DNA of 64,000 bases from Zygnema cylindricum (taxonomy: Eukaryota > Streptophyta > Zygnematophyceae > Zygnematales > Zygnemataceae), in the NCBI GenBank assembly GCA_037447655.1, contig JBBHKE010001045.1, positions 50,538 through 114,537 on the forward strand. Direction: 5' to 3'. The translations under genes and the position numbers were made by a program. Within the stretch, counting starts at the first letter, position 1; the number at the start of each line of letters is the position of its first letter. The notes beneath the pieces were generated by a model. That model was not told where the DNA came from, made no database searches, and saw nothing but the letters and a program-made list of their open reading frames with translations. Below are positions 1 to 11,579 of the stretch, one piece after another.

Positions 1-1190
1 CTTTTTATCTGACAACATACTACAAGCACTATCACTTAATATCTGATTTAGTCTCTCAGCTACACCGTTTTGTTTTAAGTTCATTGGAATAGTCTTTTGG
101 TGTTGAACCCCTTCCTCTTTCAAGAAATTCTCAAACTCATTAAAAGTGTGCTCCCCCCCATTATCACTCCTCACTCTTTTTATAGATGTCTCATGAAGCT
201 TTTCACTCCATGCTTTATACTCCTTAAAATAAGCCGAAGTCTTAGATTTGTTTTTCAAGAAATATACTCTTTAGTATCTAGACAAATCATCAGTGATAGT
301 AAGCATATGTTTTTTCTCTCCAACTGATGGCACTTTGGCCGGTCCCCATATGTCAGTATAAACTAGGTCTAAGACCTTTTCACCCTTATATATTGCGGTT
401 TTTGGACAAGGCAATCTATGGGCGTTTCCTTGAGCACATCTACTACAATCATCCAAATTTTCATTGTCTCCAAAATGTATTCCCTCAACTAGATTTATTT
501 TCTTTATTTTTTTTAATCTATCTAGATGCATATGTCCCAATATTTTATGCCACATCATCAAATCACTTACATCAGCATAGTAAACTCTCGTTTTTCTATT
601 ACTCAAATTCAGCTTAAACATTGGTTAGCTACCCTTTTCAGCTGTAAAGTACACTTTATTCTCATAGCTAGCAACAAAGACTCATTTCTTAGTACAGGCT
701 CAAAACCCTTATCATCAAAGACGGACGTAGAGATAAGATTCTTGTTAAACTATAGAATATAAAAGTACATCATAAAAAGTGACTATAGATATCTTACCAT
801 CAAATAAGACTCTCAGATCTATATATCCCACTAAATTAGTGGTCATTTTTCTACCATCCTTATACTCTATCTCTACACTTGAGATCTTTCTCATTTTGGT
901 AAACAATAGTTTTTCTCTACACATATGCATAGAGGCTGCTGAATCAATAATCCATCAATGATCTAGAGCTTCTTTTACTCCACGAAAAGCACACTTTTGC
1001 CTCTTTGAAATTTGTGGCTCACCTTTCACCTCTAACTCCTTATTGAGGAGAAGTTCTCTATCGTCCTCATCGAAATCTTCTCCTATGATTTGCGTTGCCA
1101 CAAATGCATTTTTTTCCCTTGCGGTTGGTTTTGTCATGTGGTTGTTCTTCAATCTCCGCTCTTTCAGTTTATTACACTTTGCCATGTAGT
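1..1190 (-). pseudogene. Copia E1 polyprotein fragment (gag knuckle to integrase)
   Basis: Reads right to left and runs off the window edge. In order: remnant of the Gag zinc knuckle (NYMAKC, first ligands missing) just inside 1190; a short acidic spacer; the aspartic protease motif as DSAAS near 934-948; the GAG-pre-integrase domain with its HHCC zinc motif (271-621, WHKILGHMH then CSRCAQGN); the first catalytic Asp of integrase in YTDIWGPA; and the NGVAERLN box near 45-70. Several frame changes break the reading. The N-terminal half of gag and the primer-binding site are missing: the LTR at 1191-2358 abuts the knuckle directly. The product would have been the capsid/protease/integrase part of a Ty1/copia polyprotein. 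Confidence 0.85.
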
Positions 1191-2358
1191 TGTAATTTTG
1201 TGACCTCCATTGGTACACAAAATGTCTTACATATATGAAGCCTCTAGGATAATATATGTAATTTTTATTTTGGCAATGAATAAGTGTCGCCCTGGCACAA
1301 AAAACTTTGACCAACTATACCTTTGTGTTGCTTAGACTCCCTTGAGTCGGCTGCAAAAAGAATCACTGAAATCGCTCATCTGAGCATTAAGATATGGCTG
1401 TTTAAAGACAACAAATTTATACAAATGGCCTTTGGGAGAGAGGGCTTTCAGAAAATTATCTAAGTCCTAATAACTTACACACAGCTCCTCAAGGAGAATC
1501 AAAATATTGTACATTAAAGTATGTATATACAAAGTACGGTTGCCGCCTTACTTTATGTACAAAATTATTCGGCACCAATCTCGGTCTAACACGTGCCAAG
1601 TAAGTCGCCGCCATTCTCTCCCTTTCTTCTTCTGCAACCTATAAGATGACGCCACGTGTCACTTTTCCTCCACTTTGGCGAAGTACTGCCAGAAAATCTT
1701 TTTGACATGCCGGCACTCACGCGTGCCGTCCGTTTGTGTTTCGGCGACCAATGTCCGACGTTCGATCTGACGGCGCGCCGAATATCGTTAACCATTGAAA
1801 TTCATTCCGTGTTGACCGTGGAATTTCTACGGTCGTCATCTTGTTTGACTGTTTGAAATTCCGGCTCACTTGTGAACCGTCTATCGGAAAGTTATAGTCT
1901 GTCAAAGTTGCTGTTCAGCCATCGGTATTTGTGGAAGCTTCCTCTCTTGATTTGTTCTACGATGACTACTGCTGCATCTTCTTCATCTTCAGTACCAACA
2001 CTTGTCTCAGAACCACAATTCCGTGCTGTACCGTAGTTTCCATATTCGTTTGTTAAATGAAATGTGTCGCCGCATTTATATTAAATATTTGTCGAACACA
2101 GTACGTGTATCGAATCTTCAAGACTTGCTAGATAAGACTAACGGCTACGCCGTAGTCTATCATCAGGATGTCACAAGATCAACTCCTGATCTTGGCAGTC
2201 TACATTTTGCAAGAGCTGCTCTATCTTCTGCCTGTCTTTTCATCTCATGGGGGCGGTTATGGCTGCGTGTCGGTTCTTAGTGACTACGACAAGTATGAAA
2301 ACTGTAGATTTACTAAAGATTGACTAAGAACATAGATTATAAAATACTTTTTTAAACA
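1191..2358 (-). repeat. Copia LTR, minus strand
   Basis: Minus-strand start TGTTTAAAAAAG follows a polypurine tract (AATAAGGGGTG) at the end of the RNase H fragment on its right. The left end reads ATGGAGGTCACAAAATTACA on the minus strand, the Gag start conserved at these LTR ends. Hairpin H1 (GCTC/GAGC) is at 1374-1385 and H2 (GACTC/GAGTC) at 1335-1348. A tRNA-like block lies at about 2124-2205, antisense to the LTR. It acts as 3' LTR for the fragment to its right and joins E1 on its left without a primer-binding site, which fits nested insertion or recombination. Confidence 0.8.
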
Positions 2359-2846
2359 CACCCCTTATTTTATAGTCTATCTTTTCTATCAGTCCACACT
2401 TCTCCTAACAAAATATTACTTTGGGAGAAGGAACCGACATAGTCATCATATCTGCTACCATCTCTCCATCGGCTCTATATTCCAAACTAATTATTTTATT
2501 CTCAACCTTCTCTTTAACAAAGCTCAAACGAATATCCATATGTTTTGCTATAAAGTGATGCTTAAGGTTTGCTGCTCTTTCTATCGCAGCTTCATTATCA
2601 CAAAATATCTTTTGTGTTCCACTCTTCATATATCCAAGTTCTTCAAGCAAAGATTTCACCCACATTAATTCTTTCACAGCCAAACAAGAGGTCATATTCT
2701 TTGCCTACATTATGGACAGAGCAATCACCTTTTGTTGCTTAGTGCTCCAACAACAAGCCCCATTCCCAACATACAACACATACCCAAACGTACACCTTTC
2801 AGCGAACAATCCCCATAACTAACATCACTCCAAGTGGTGATGTCAG
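2359..2846 (-). pseudogene. Copia E0 RNase H C-terminal fragment
   Basis: The minus-strand frame at 2405-2695 is the C-terminal part of a copia RNase H: KELMWVKSLLEELGY, then FCDNEAA (catalytic Asp box), KHMDIRLSFV and the terminal ADMMT block. The start of the domain continues toward 2846 in broken frames, with the TDITTWSD box near 2820-2840. RNase H degrades the RNA strand during reverse transcription. A polypurine tract lies between this fragment and the LTR at 2358. The upstream part is cut off by the LTR-X copy at 2847. Confidence 0.85.
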
Positions 2847-4004
2847 TGTTGTCCATAGCCATTTCTAGCCATGGATTCACCCTAGGAAGCACCACAGACT
2901 ACCCTAAAAACAGCCTGCTTTGGATACACACAGAATTCCAAAAAAAATAACAAAACAAGCTGAAACTACATTTACAGATATTATCTAGGATATAAAATGA
3001 CCTCACAAAGTTTCAGACAAAAATAATAAACAGATTCATCACATCATCTAGTCAAAGTTGCAGAAAAACAGTTTGCCATAACTTTGATCAAACAGACTAA
3101 CTTCACAAGAATTAAAACACAGACCAGGCACATAATAGACCTGAAAATCTGTGACAATAATAAAAATATAAATAGGAACACACATGCAGAATTTCAGATA
3201 ATTCCGCTAGCAGATAGAGTAATCCTCAGATAAAATTACCAAAAATAACCATAAACAGTTTTTGGTCTCAAAAGTTCCTATATCCTAAAATGACGAAGTC
3301 CTAGAAATGTATACAAGAGCTTACTGCTGAATGTACGGAGGCTTATCAGCCGTACGCTATCTACTAGCTACCTCTATTAATGTCGGTATACCCGAATACT
3401 TCAAGGTATGTCAAAGTGAGTAAATCTACACTAATAATTAATTCACAAAAAGACACATCAATGTTCAACCAAATATTTACATCGACGCTTCCGTAAAATC
3501 CGCGTACTCGGTATCAACTTGATTAGTCACTTGAGGACGAAACCTCGTCATGAACCGACATCACATACGTACGGTCCACTTGATACCACATTATCAAAGT
3601 ACAATCCTTTGGAAATATCGGCGGACGCCTTCCGCCCTCCAAATGTACCACGGACCACTTGTCGAAATTAAACCGTACCGAACTTGCGTCCTTTGCAATA
3701 AATACGCCTCTCGCAAATAAAGTACACTTGTCCAAATAAGATGCTTCGTACCGGCGGCGTAAATATTCAACATTTCGTAAATTTCACATCGGATCGCTTC
3801 GCGATCCGCCGTCCATTTGTAAACGTATTCCGAGCCACTCAATTAATCCCTTTAATTTCAATCGTTAAATTACTCCCCCAATCCACAAATCCATCCGAAC
3901 CTCCATTTGTACCACCACATTATTTCTGGTAATAATCTACGTAGGAACCGACGCGTGCGCACAAAATGTGGCGTAAGTACGAAACTAACATTTGAAAAAC
4001 AACA
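2847..4004 (-). repeat. Type-X LTR, minus strand
   Basis: Homologous in opposite orientation to the TSD-flanked solo LTR at 5700-6767. Minus-strand start TGTTGTTTTTCAAATG at 4004; end ATGGCTAGAAATGGCTATGG then ACAACA at 2847. The end encodes MARNGYGQQ in the frame seen at other LTR ends here. Flanking pentamers (GTCAG left, GTTTC right) do not match, so this copy is not a simple solo insertion; recombination between two X LTRs or later deletion is likely. No long coding frame in 2847-4004 is supported. Confidence 0.75.
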
Positions 4005-4299
4005 GTTTCGTCAATTTTGGTATGTTTCACTTAAAGTTACGTTTGCGTAATAGTTTACTTAAATACCGAACTATAAACGTGTATCGTCATATCAACGCCA
4101 TAATGGATAAGGGGTAGGGTACTTTGCAGACGTAGTTTCAAATCTGGTTTAGGGCAACATTTTGGTAATCTATCAATTTGTCTTCCTGTCTGCCTGTTTA
4201 TTTCTGACTATGGCGCCAGCCATGATGACTCTCTCTCTCTCTCTCTCTTCCCTATAGATTCTAAATTAAGAAGGGAATATTAATTACTTTTTTTTAACA
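4005..4299 (-). repeat. Type-B-like LTR 5' fragment, minus strand
   Basis: Right end TTTTTTAACA is the complement of an LTR start (TGTTAAAAAAAAG). It contains a CT-dinucleotide run (about 4226-4246), a degenerate version of the CCATGG-type box and a tRNA-like block (4084-4165, plus strand) with ATGGATAAGG and TTTCAAATC boxes. Only about the first 295 bp of the LTR remain; it stops at the X LTR. Confidence 0.7.
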
Positions 4300-4584
4300 A
4301 ACTCCTCAAATTTCGTTAAACAATATAGGAAGTCCAAAATATAAATCTTGTGATTTGACGCGATTTCGTGTCCCCACTCCTTAAAAATAACAGCGGCCTT
4401 TGTCCATCGTCTGTAGCTTTTATTTGGCACCCTTGATGTCGCGCCACGTGGTCCCAAAGTCCGCTTGACGAAACGACGTCAAACCATCCAAATTTGTCCG
4501 TACCGCAATTACGTACTTCGTCATAAATTACGCCTACCAAATTTAATGTACACCCATCAAATAAGATTCTTTGTATCGTCGCGA
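4300..4584 (-). repeat. Diverged type-X-like LTR fragment
   Basis: On the minus strand part of this stretch aligns by eye with type X (shared order of ATCTTATTTG, GTGTAC and TGCGGTACGG-like words). It contains a CACGTGG box. No gene is supported; short frames here are chance. Its edges are set by the neighbouring LTR start (4299) and the RNase H start (about 4585). Confidence 0.5.
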
Positions 4585-5018
4585 GAAGATGCACTTCTAG
4601 GTATATGTTGTATGTGGGGGAATGTGCTGGCTATCGCAATAGCAAGCAACAAAAGGTGGTTGCTGAGTCTACTATGGAGGCTGAGTATATGGCCTCTTGT
4701 TCTATCTTGAAAAAGTTGATGTGGTGCAAGAACTAGGGTATATGAAGGAGGGAGTGCATGAAGTCTTTTGTGATAATCAGGTTGTTATTGTAATAGTATC
4801 CAATCGAAAACATCATTTCAAGGCTAAGCATATGGACATAAGATTGAGCTTCGTGAGGGAAAAAGTTGAAAATAAAATTGTGAATCTTGTGTATAGGTCT
4901 GATGAAGAAATGGTGGCTGACATGATGACAAAACCTGTGCCCTCTCCCAAGTTAAAATATTGTAGGGAAAAATGTGAATTGAAAGAGAAGTTAAAGTTAG
5001 ACTATAAAATAAGGGGAG
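4585..5018 (+). pseudogene. Copia RNase H fragment of a type-A element
   Basis: Begins in RCTSRYMLYVG, then STMEAEYMASC, a frame change in the KELMWV segment, FCDNQVV, KHMDIRLSFVREKVENKI, MVADMMTKPVPSPKL. This is the C-terminal half of copia RNase H, followed by the polypurine tract AAAATAAGGGGAG and immediately by the LTR start at 5019. The rest of the element to the left is missing. Confidence 0.85.
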
Positions 5019-7075
5019 TGTTGAAATCACTAGATTTCTAGAGTATTTCCTAGGCCTGAATAACTTTATACAAAAATAAAAACACCTATTTCCTTTATCC
5101 CCATACTTGTTGTAGTCAATAAAAGAGAGAGAGAGAGTGGTGGAGCCATGGCTACCTCAGCTCCATAGGCAGGGCTTAAGAGTGACATAAGTCACTCTCA
5201 ACAAAAAGGTTGAGTTCGGCAGGACTCGAACCTCCGACCGACAGAGAGCGGCGTAGCCGTTAGCTCTAACCAGTCTGTCGTAGGAGTTTCTTAAAGTACA
5301 TAGGGTGTGATAATTACTTAAACTGTATTATGATCTTTCATCCGATTAACTCACATATGAATGAAGGGACATAGAACTAATTAATATTTAGTGCGAACGA
5401 GATCCCGCATGAAACAAATGAATCGGACATTTGTTTCGACGACTAACATTTAATGACGGTTTTTATCCAACGGCACATATTGTTGCCGAGATCGCGGAAT
5501 GATCACTTTGGCGTTTTGTGCCGTGGCATGACTTGACGCCACGTGGAGAGATAATATTTGGTCGCTATAATTCCGGAGAGCATACGGACGAGTAACATGT
5601 GGACATGTGTCCACTTAATGGCCTTGTCGTTCAAAAGCCGTAGAGAAAGGACATCGGCCGTAGTACCTTTTTGTATTTTACAGTTATTTGATTGGATCGT
5701 GTTGGTTTGAAAAGTTAGTTTCGTGCGTGCGTGTCGTTTCGTGCGTACACAATGTTTCGTAACTTATTCTAATGATATCTTAATTTACTGTGGAGGTTCG
5801 AATGGATTTGCGAATTAGGAGAGTAATGGTACTAATTGTATAAGAACGTACGATATTGGACTTCAAGTGACGCGAAGAAACATATGCAAAAGTACGGTTT
5901 GCGTAAAGGGAAATGGACGGCGCATCGCAAAGCGATCCGACGTTAAATAATCGACGAGGTTAGAATCGTACCTCGCACGTACGAAACGTAATGCGACGTG
6001 CTACATTTGATAGATTCATTACGCCGCCGGATCTATGGAAGGCGGCGTCGTCAGTTTGGTGATTTTGGTGAGGGATGCGAAATCGCGACCATCACATAAT
6101 ATATATTTTGGACGGCCCAGATTCGTTTGACGAAATTCGTAAGGTTTGTAAATATTTACAACAATGTTTGTCCTATGTGTATTAATTATTAGTCTACATC
6201 TATTCATTCTGACATATCACGAAGTATTTGGGTATACTCAAATTAAAAGAGGTAGTTGATAGATTACGTACGGCTGGAATGCCTCCATACAGTCAGCAAT
6301 GCGCTCTAGTGTATATTTGAAGGACTTAGTTCTTTTCGGATTTAGGGAACTTTTTGGACAAAAAACTATTTTTGCTCCTTTTTGGTAATTTTCAACTGAG
6401 GATTGCTCTCACGTGTATTAGCACAATTATGTGTGCTCCTATTTTTATTGGCAATATAGTGACAAATTTGCAGACCTATTGTGTGTCTGGTTTTCTTAGG
6501 ACTTCGTTGTGAAGTTGGTCAGATTTATCAAAGTTATGGCAAATTATTTTACTGCAACTTTGACTGAGTGGTGTGATAAGTTTGTTGGTTATTTTTTTTT
6601 GATATTTTGTGAGAATACTAAGTGGCCTAAGAACTGTTTGTTCCTGAAGTTGTAGCCTGTTTTGGTAATTCTGTAGAATTCTAAGTGGACTCAAAGTAGG
6701 TTGTTTTTGGGGTAGTCTGTGGTGCTTCCGAGGGTTAATCCATGGCTGAAAATGGCTATGGACAACAGATCGTACTGTAGTAGATAGAGGTTGTGAGAGA
6801 GAACTATGACTTGGCATTATTTTGAAGACAGTCACCTCTCTCTTTGAGAGTTTGTATAAATTGGCATCTTTGCCACCTCATAACTTATCGGCTAGTTGGC
6901 CGTTTTCACTCATTTTTTTTGCTATGGACTCAGGGGAGCCCAGACTACACCAAGGTGTAGCAAGATTGTCAATTTGTTTGCTTGGTCAGCAGTGGTTGTG
7001 GCTGAAAGAGGGTTAGCTAAAAACTACCTAGAGGCTTCTTGAATTTTGTAGTCATATGGAGGACACAAAATTGCA
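5019..7075 (+). repeat. Type-A copia LTR, interrupted by a solo LTR
   Basis: Starts TGTTGAAATCACTAG right after the polypurine tract and ends ATGGAGGACACAAAATTGCA. With the insert 5700-6767 and one target copy removed it is about 1.08 kb. Features in order: GA repeat and CCATGG box near 5124-5155; antisense tRNA-like block about 5212-5292; inverted repeat CTCTC/GAGAG just before TATA (about 6831-6850); TATAAA near 6855; H1 CGGC/GCCG 6889-6902; H2 GGACTC/GAGCCC 6926-6941 (one mismatch); H3 CTACAC/GTGTAG 6945-6960. As the 3' LTR of the RNase H fragment it is embedded in a type-B LTR, whose last 101 bp follow at 7076. Confidence 0.8.
5695..6772 (+). mobile_element. Solo type-X LTR with target-site duplication
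   Basis: LTR 5700-6767 (1068 bp) starts TGTTGGTTTGAAAAG and ends GGCTATGGACAACA. It is flanked by a perfect 5-bp duplication GATCG (5695-5699 and 6768-6772), and the interrupted type-A LTR resumes at once. The end encodes MAENGYGQQ in the usual frame. There is no internal region, so this is a solo LTR left by LTR-LTR recombination. The region around 5880-5950 is rich in CGTACG-like words. No gene lies inside. Confidence 0.9.
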
Positions 7076-7176
7076 TGCGACGCTTATTTATAAGGAAAGT
7101 GAAAAGGGCAAATATTATCCTAGAGGCTTTAAATAGGCTTCTCATTTTGTGGGTTAATGGAGACCACAAAATTTCA
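7076..7176 (+). repeat. Type-B LTR 3' remnant, 5' LTR of E2
   Basis: Matches the last 100 bp of the type-B LTRs at 11580-12492 and 29879-30762 and ends ATGGAGACCACAAAATTTCA directly before the primer-binding site of E2. The rest of this 5' LTR was displaced when a type-A element (now 4585-7075) inserted about 100 bp from its end. Confidence 0.75.
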
Positions 7177-10100
7177 GGTTATGGGCCCACCCTCTAGGGT
7201 ACCCATATTTAATGGATCAGACTTTCTTTATTGGGAAATGATGATGGAGGGAGAACTTTTTGAGAAGCACCTATGGGGCATAGTGTCCAGCCAAATTCAA
7301 TTTCCACCTCCACCTGGGTGTGGATTAACACGTTTTTCTGCTACCTCCACCACCACAGTCACCATCACAAACGATGACGAGGAACGGGAGGAAATAATCA
7401 TGGAAGGAGAAAAGGGAGGAGTTGCTTCTCGAGGGACTCCATTGTTAAGGACGATATCGGCAGCACCACCACCAGCAATGGTGACAAGGAGTCAGACCGA
7501 ACGATTAGAATATGAAAATTGGAACTATAAAGACAAGGTGGCTAAGCTCTTCATACTAAAACTTGTAGTGAATGGTATTGCCATTCCCCTTATGCATGTT
7601 AGATCTTCCTCTCAGATTTTGGGTATCTCTTGTAAACAAATATACAAGTGGGTCATTGCAGCACCAACAGCTAGCAAAAAATAAGATTTCACCTTATACT
7701 TATAAGGGAGGAAGTATGAATGATTATTGCAATGACTTAGGAGCATTATTCGGAGAACTTGAGAGCGCAGGTAACTCATGGTCTGAGAGACAAATAGTAA
7801 ATACAATGATAACTAAACTACCCGAAGAGTATGAAAATATCATTAATCGTTTGCAAGATCATGGTGATAGTAATTGGAATTGAGATGATACAATGGTGAT
7901 GATTTTAGTGAAAGAGAGTACTATAGAACTTAGGAGAGGAAGTCCGAGGGTTCAAACATTGGTTGTAGGATCTGATTTGCGGAAGCGTGATGAGGAAAAT
8001 GGAAAGGATCCCTATCAAAACTTTGGAGGAAAGGACAAGGAGGTGGCAAATTTGATCGACAAGGGAGAGGAGCTCCTCGAGGTGGACTATGTCACTTCTA
8101 CAAGAAACCGGGACATTATATGGCAGATTGTGTCAAGCTTGCAAATCTCCGACTGAAAGATGGACCAGGTTCCTCAAGAGATAGAGGAATGAAAAATGCT
8201 TTTCTAACTTAAGTTCATGACGAGGAAAAAGATGAAGTAACCGAAACGGAAGACGAGCTTGAGGGGCTTCTTTTTAAACCAAAAAACCACTGAGAAGCAT
8301 GCAGACATTCTACGGAGACGAAAGTGTGCATTCACATGTAAGAGGGATCCACTTGAAGATGGGTGGATCATAGACTCAAGGGCCTTAATGCATATGTGCA
8401 AAGATAGGAGGTGGTTTAGTAAATTAAGAAAAATTCCAATAGTTGAGATAGAGTATGGAGATGGTAGAGTAGAAACCACAAGTTTTGTTAGATCGGTTGA
8501 TTTAAAAGTTCTAGTTGATGGAAAAGCTTCAATTGTAATTCTCTCAAATGTTCTTTCTATTCCACAGCCTAGCAAAAATTTAGTCTCTACAATCGTTCTA
8601 GATGAAAAAGAGTACGATACAAGAACTAAGAAAGGAATCTTCACAACTAGCTTTGATAATGAGGTTTATTTTATAGTTGAAAAGGGTAGTCAAGGAATGT
8701 TCAAAATTGTACTTTGCAATGAAAAGGGTGTTCTCTACTCGTGTGGAAGTGATATGATACTTTGGCACAAGAGGTTGTGGCATGTGAATCTAGATAGATT
8801 AAAGAAAATGAAGAAAATTGGAATAGTGGATGGAATTCAGTTCGGAGATGATGAGACCTCATATGATTGTAGTGGATGTGCCCAAGGGAAGATTCATAGA
8901 CGCCCATTTCCAAAGGCATCCACATTTAGAAGAGAGAAAGTATTAGATCTAGTTCACACTGATGTTTGGGGACCAGCTAGGTATGGTTCACATGGGGGGA
9001 AAAGATGGATGCTAACCATTACAGATGATTGGTCTACATACTCTAAGGTATATTTTCTTAGACATAAGTCACGGGTACTAAGATGTTGATACAAAGTATG
9101 GAGTGAACAAATACATGAAACCTCAATAAAATAGATAAAAAGTGATAATGGGAAAAAATACACCTCAAAGGAATTTGAAGAATTTTTTGAAAAAAAATAA
9201 ATCCATCAAGAGAAATATGTTCCTCATAATCCGGAACAAAAAAGAGTAGCAAAAAGAGTGAATATAGCTTTAGGAGATATGTCCAAAAGTACGCTAACTG
9301 ATTAAAGAATACGATTGGAGTTTTGGGCTGAGTCTATGAACTATGCTAACTTCCTCAAAAATAGAGTGCTAACTTTGGCAAATAAAGAGGAAACTCCATA
9401 TGAAAGGTAGACCGGAATAAAACCAGATTTGTCTAGTTTGAGATTGTTCGGAAGTCAAGTCTACAATTTGGATTCCAATTAGACTAAATGGAAGTTAGAG
9501 GGAAGAGGGAAACCAGGATATCTTGTAGGATATGATGAGAGCACAAAGGGGTATCGAGTGTGTGACTTGAAAAAGAGAGATATCATTTCAGTAAAACACA
9601 AAGTGGTGATGAATGAAGTAAAGTCTATTGATCCATTAAAATATAACAAAGAAGTCAAAATCAGATTTGAACCGGGTTAGTTTTCTAACATTGACTTTGG
9701 AAATGAAAAGAAGGAAGACGGGGAGAAGGAAAAAATTGCAAATATACCAAAGGAGAAGGACGAAAAGACAACATATGAGGAAACGCCACAATACGAAGTG
9801 GAAACCGACAAGGAACGTGATCAAACACTGGAATTAGATAGAGGAGTTGAAAATCTTATTAAACAAAACTTGAGGATGCTTTCCATACCAGCGTCAGATT
9901 TTGAAGGAGGAAGAAGAAGTAGTAAACGACTTCAAGAAAGACAAGTAAATAACCAACTCACGAAGATGTCTCACCCAGATGAACCTCAGACATACTTAGA
10001 GGCCATAAATACACCTGAAAGCCGTCTGTGGATCACTGCCATCAATGAAGAAATGGCTTCCATCATGGAAGCTAATACATGGGAGTTGGTAGACCGTCCA

Positions 10101-11566
10101 CCGGACCAAAAACCAATTAGATATAAGTGGTTTTTTAAGCTTAAACTAAACCTAGATAATACCATTCAAAGATATCAAGTAAGGTTGGTTGCCAAAGGTT
10201 ATACTCAGAAAGAAAGAATAGACTATGAAGAAACCTTTGCACCGGTATTCAAATTTCCCTCTGTGAGAATCCTCTTACGTTTAGCCGCAACACATGATAT
10301 GGAAATACACCAGATGGATATTAAGAGCGCCTTCTTACACGGAGAGTTGGAAGAAAAAATCTACATGAGGCAATCGGAAGGATTCGTGGAAAGTGGAAAA
10401 AAAAACAAGGTGTGGAAACTGATAAAATCACTTTATGGCCTTAAGCAAGCCTCGCGGCAATGGAACATAAAATTGGACGAATTTTTGACAAGTTTGGGAT
10501 ACATTATAATAAGTTCAGATCACTCCATAGATATATTTGAGGATGATAATGGAGTGATACTTATTGCCATTTATATTGATGATTTATTAGTCTTGAGCAA
10601 GTCCTTAGATAAAATTAACATACTCAAACAAGATATGTGAAGTCGGTTTGACATGAAAGATCTCGGCTAAGCAAAATACATTTTGGGGATTTAAATGGAG
10701 AGGGATAGAGGGAATAGAATTATAAGACCCACTCAGAAAAAAAGCTATCTGTAATATGCTAGAAAAGTTTTAGATGGAGAAAGCAAATGGGTGTACCACT
10801 TCTATGGATCTAAAGAAAGTATCGGAGGGAGTGAAGAGAGAGTGATATTGATTTTGAATGATGAGATGGATGAGGAAGAAAAAAGGTTTATGGAATGAAT
10901 TCCTTATCGGCAAATTGTAGGCAGTTTAATTTACTTTATGGATTGTACACGCCTGGACATAGCTTCGGTTGTAGGTGTTCTCAGTAAAAGTCTAAATGAA
11001 CTTAGGAAAAGAGATTAGAAGCAGCCAAAAGAGTGATGAGATATTTGGTGGGAACAAGGGAATTATGCTTATATTTGGGAGGGGAGCACACTGACATCAC
11101 CACTTAGAGTGATGCTAGTTATGGGGATGTGCCTTTGAGACAATGTACAACTGGATATGTGTTGCAAATTGGATCTGGTGCATGTTGTTAGAGTAGCAAA
11201 CAGTAAAAAGTAGTTGCTCAGTCCACTATGGAGGCTGAATACATGGCTTCCTGTGCAGCCACTAAAGAATTAATGTGGGTAAAATTCCTACTCGAAGAAC
11301 TTGGGTTCATGAAATCGAGAACTCATAATGTTTTTTGTGATAATCAAGTTGCTATCTCTATCGCAACCAATCCAAAACACCATTTCAAAGATAAACATAT
11401 GGATATAAGACTAAGTTTTGACACAGAGAAGGTTGTAAATAAAATAATTAAATTGGTTCATCAAAGTGATAAAGAGATGATTGCAAACATGATGTCAAAA
11501 CCGGTACCTTCTCTTAAGTTAAAATCATGCAGAGAAAATTGTGGACTTAAATTAAAAAATGACTAA
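7157..11566 (+). pseudogene. Copia E2 gag-pol polyprotein, decayed
   Basis: Starts at an ATG inside the LTR (METTKFQVMGPPSRV) and runs through the primer-binding site. Order: Gag (7157-8200) with zinc knuckle about 8090-8130 where the second Cys is Tyr (CHFYKKPGHYMADC); protease about 8360-8560 with IDSRAL instead of DSGAS; GAG-pre-integrase HHCC 8760-8900; integrase from HTDVWGPA (about 8955) through a stop-rich stretch to 9700; reverse transcriptase 9960-10640 with YIDDLL; RNase H to 11566 with STMEAEYMA, CDNQ and KHMDIR. Many stops and frameshifts (about 7680, 7870, 8160, 9087-9800, 10640-11220) make it non-functional. A polypurine tract AAGGGGAG precedes the 3' LTR. Confidence 0.9.
7177..7191 (+). 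other. Primer-binding site, internal initiator tRNA-Met type (E2)
   Basis: GGTTATGGGCCCACC sits immediately after the LTR end. It is complementary to the anticodon-arm region of plant initiator tRNA-Met as I know that sequence, not to the usual tRNA 3' end. It lies inside the Gag frame (codons V-M-G-P). Drosophila copia is the known precedent for priming by such a half-tRNA. Confidence 0.8.
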
Positions 11567-11579
11567 AAATTAAGGGGAG

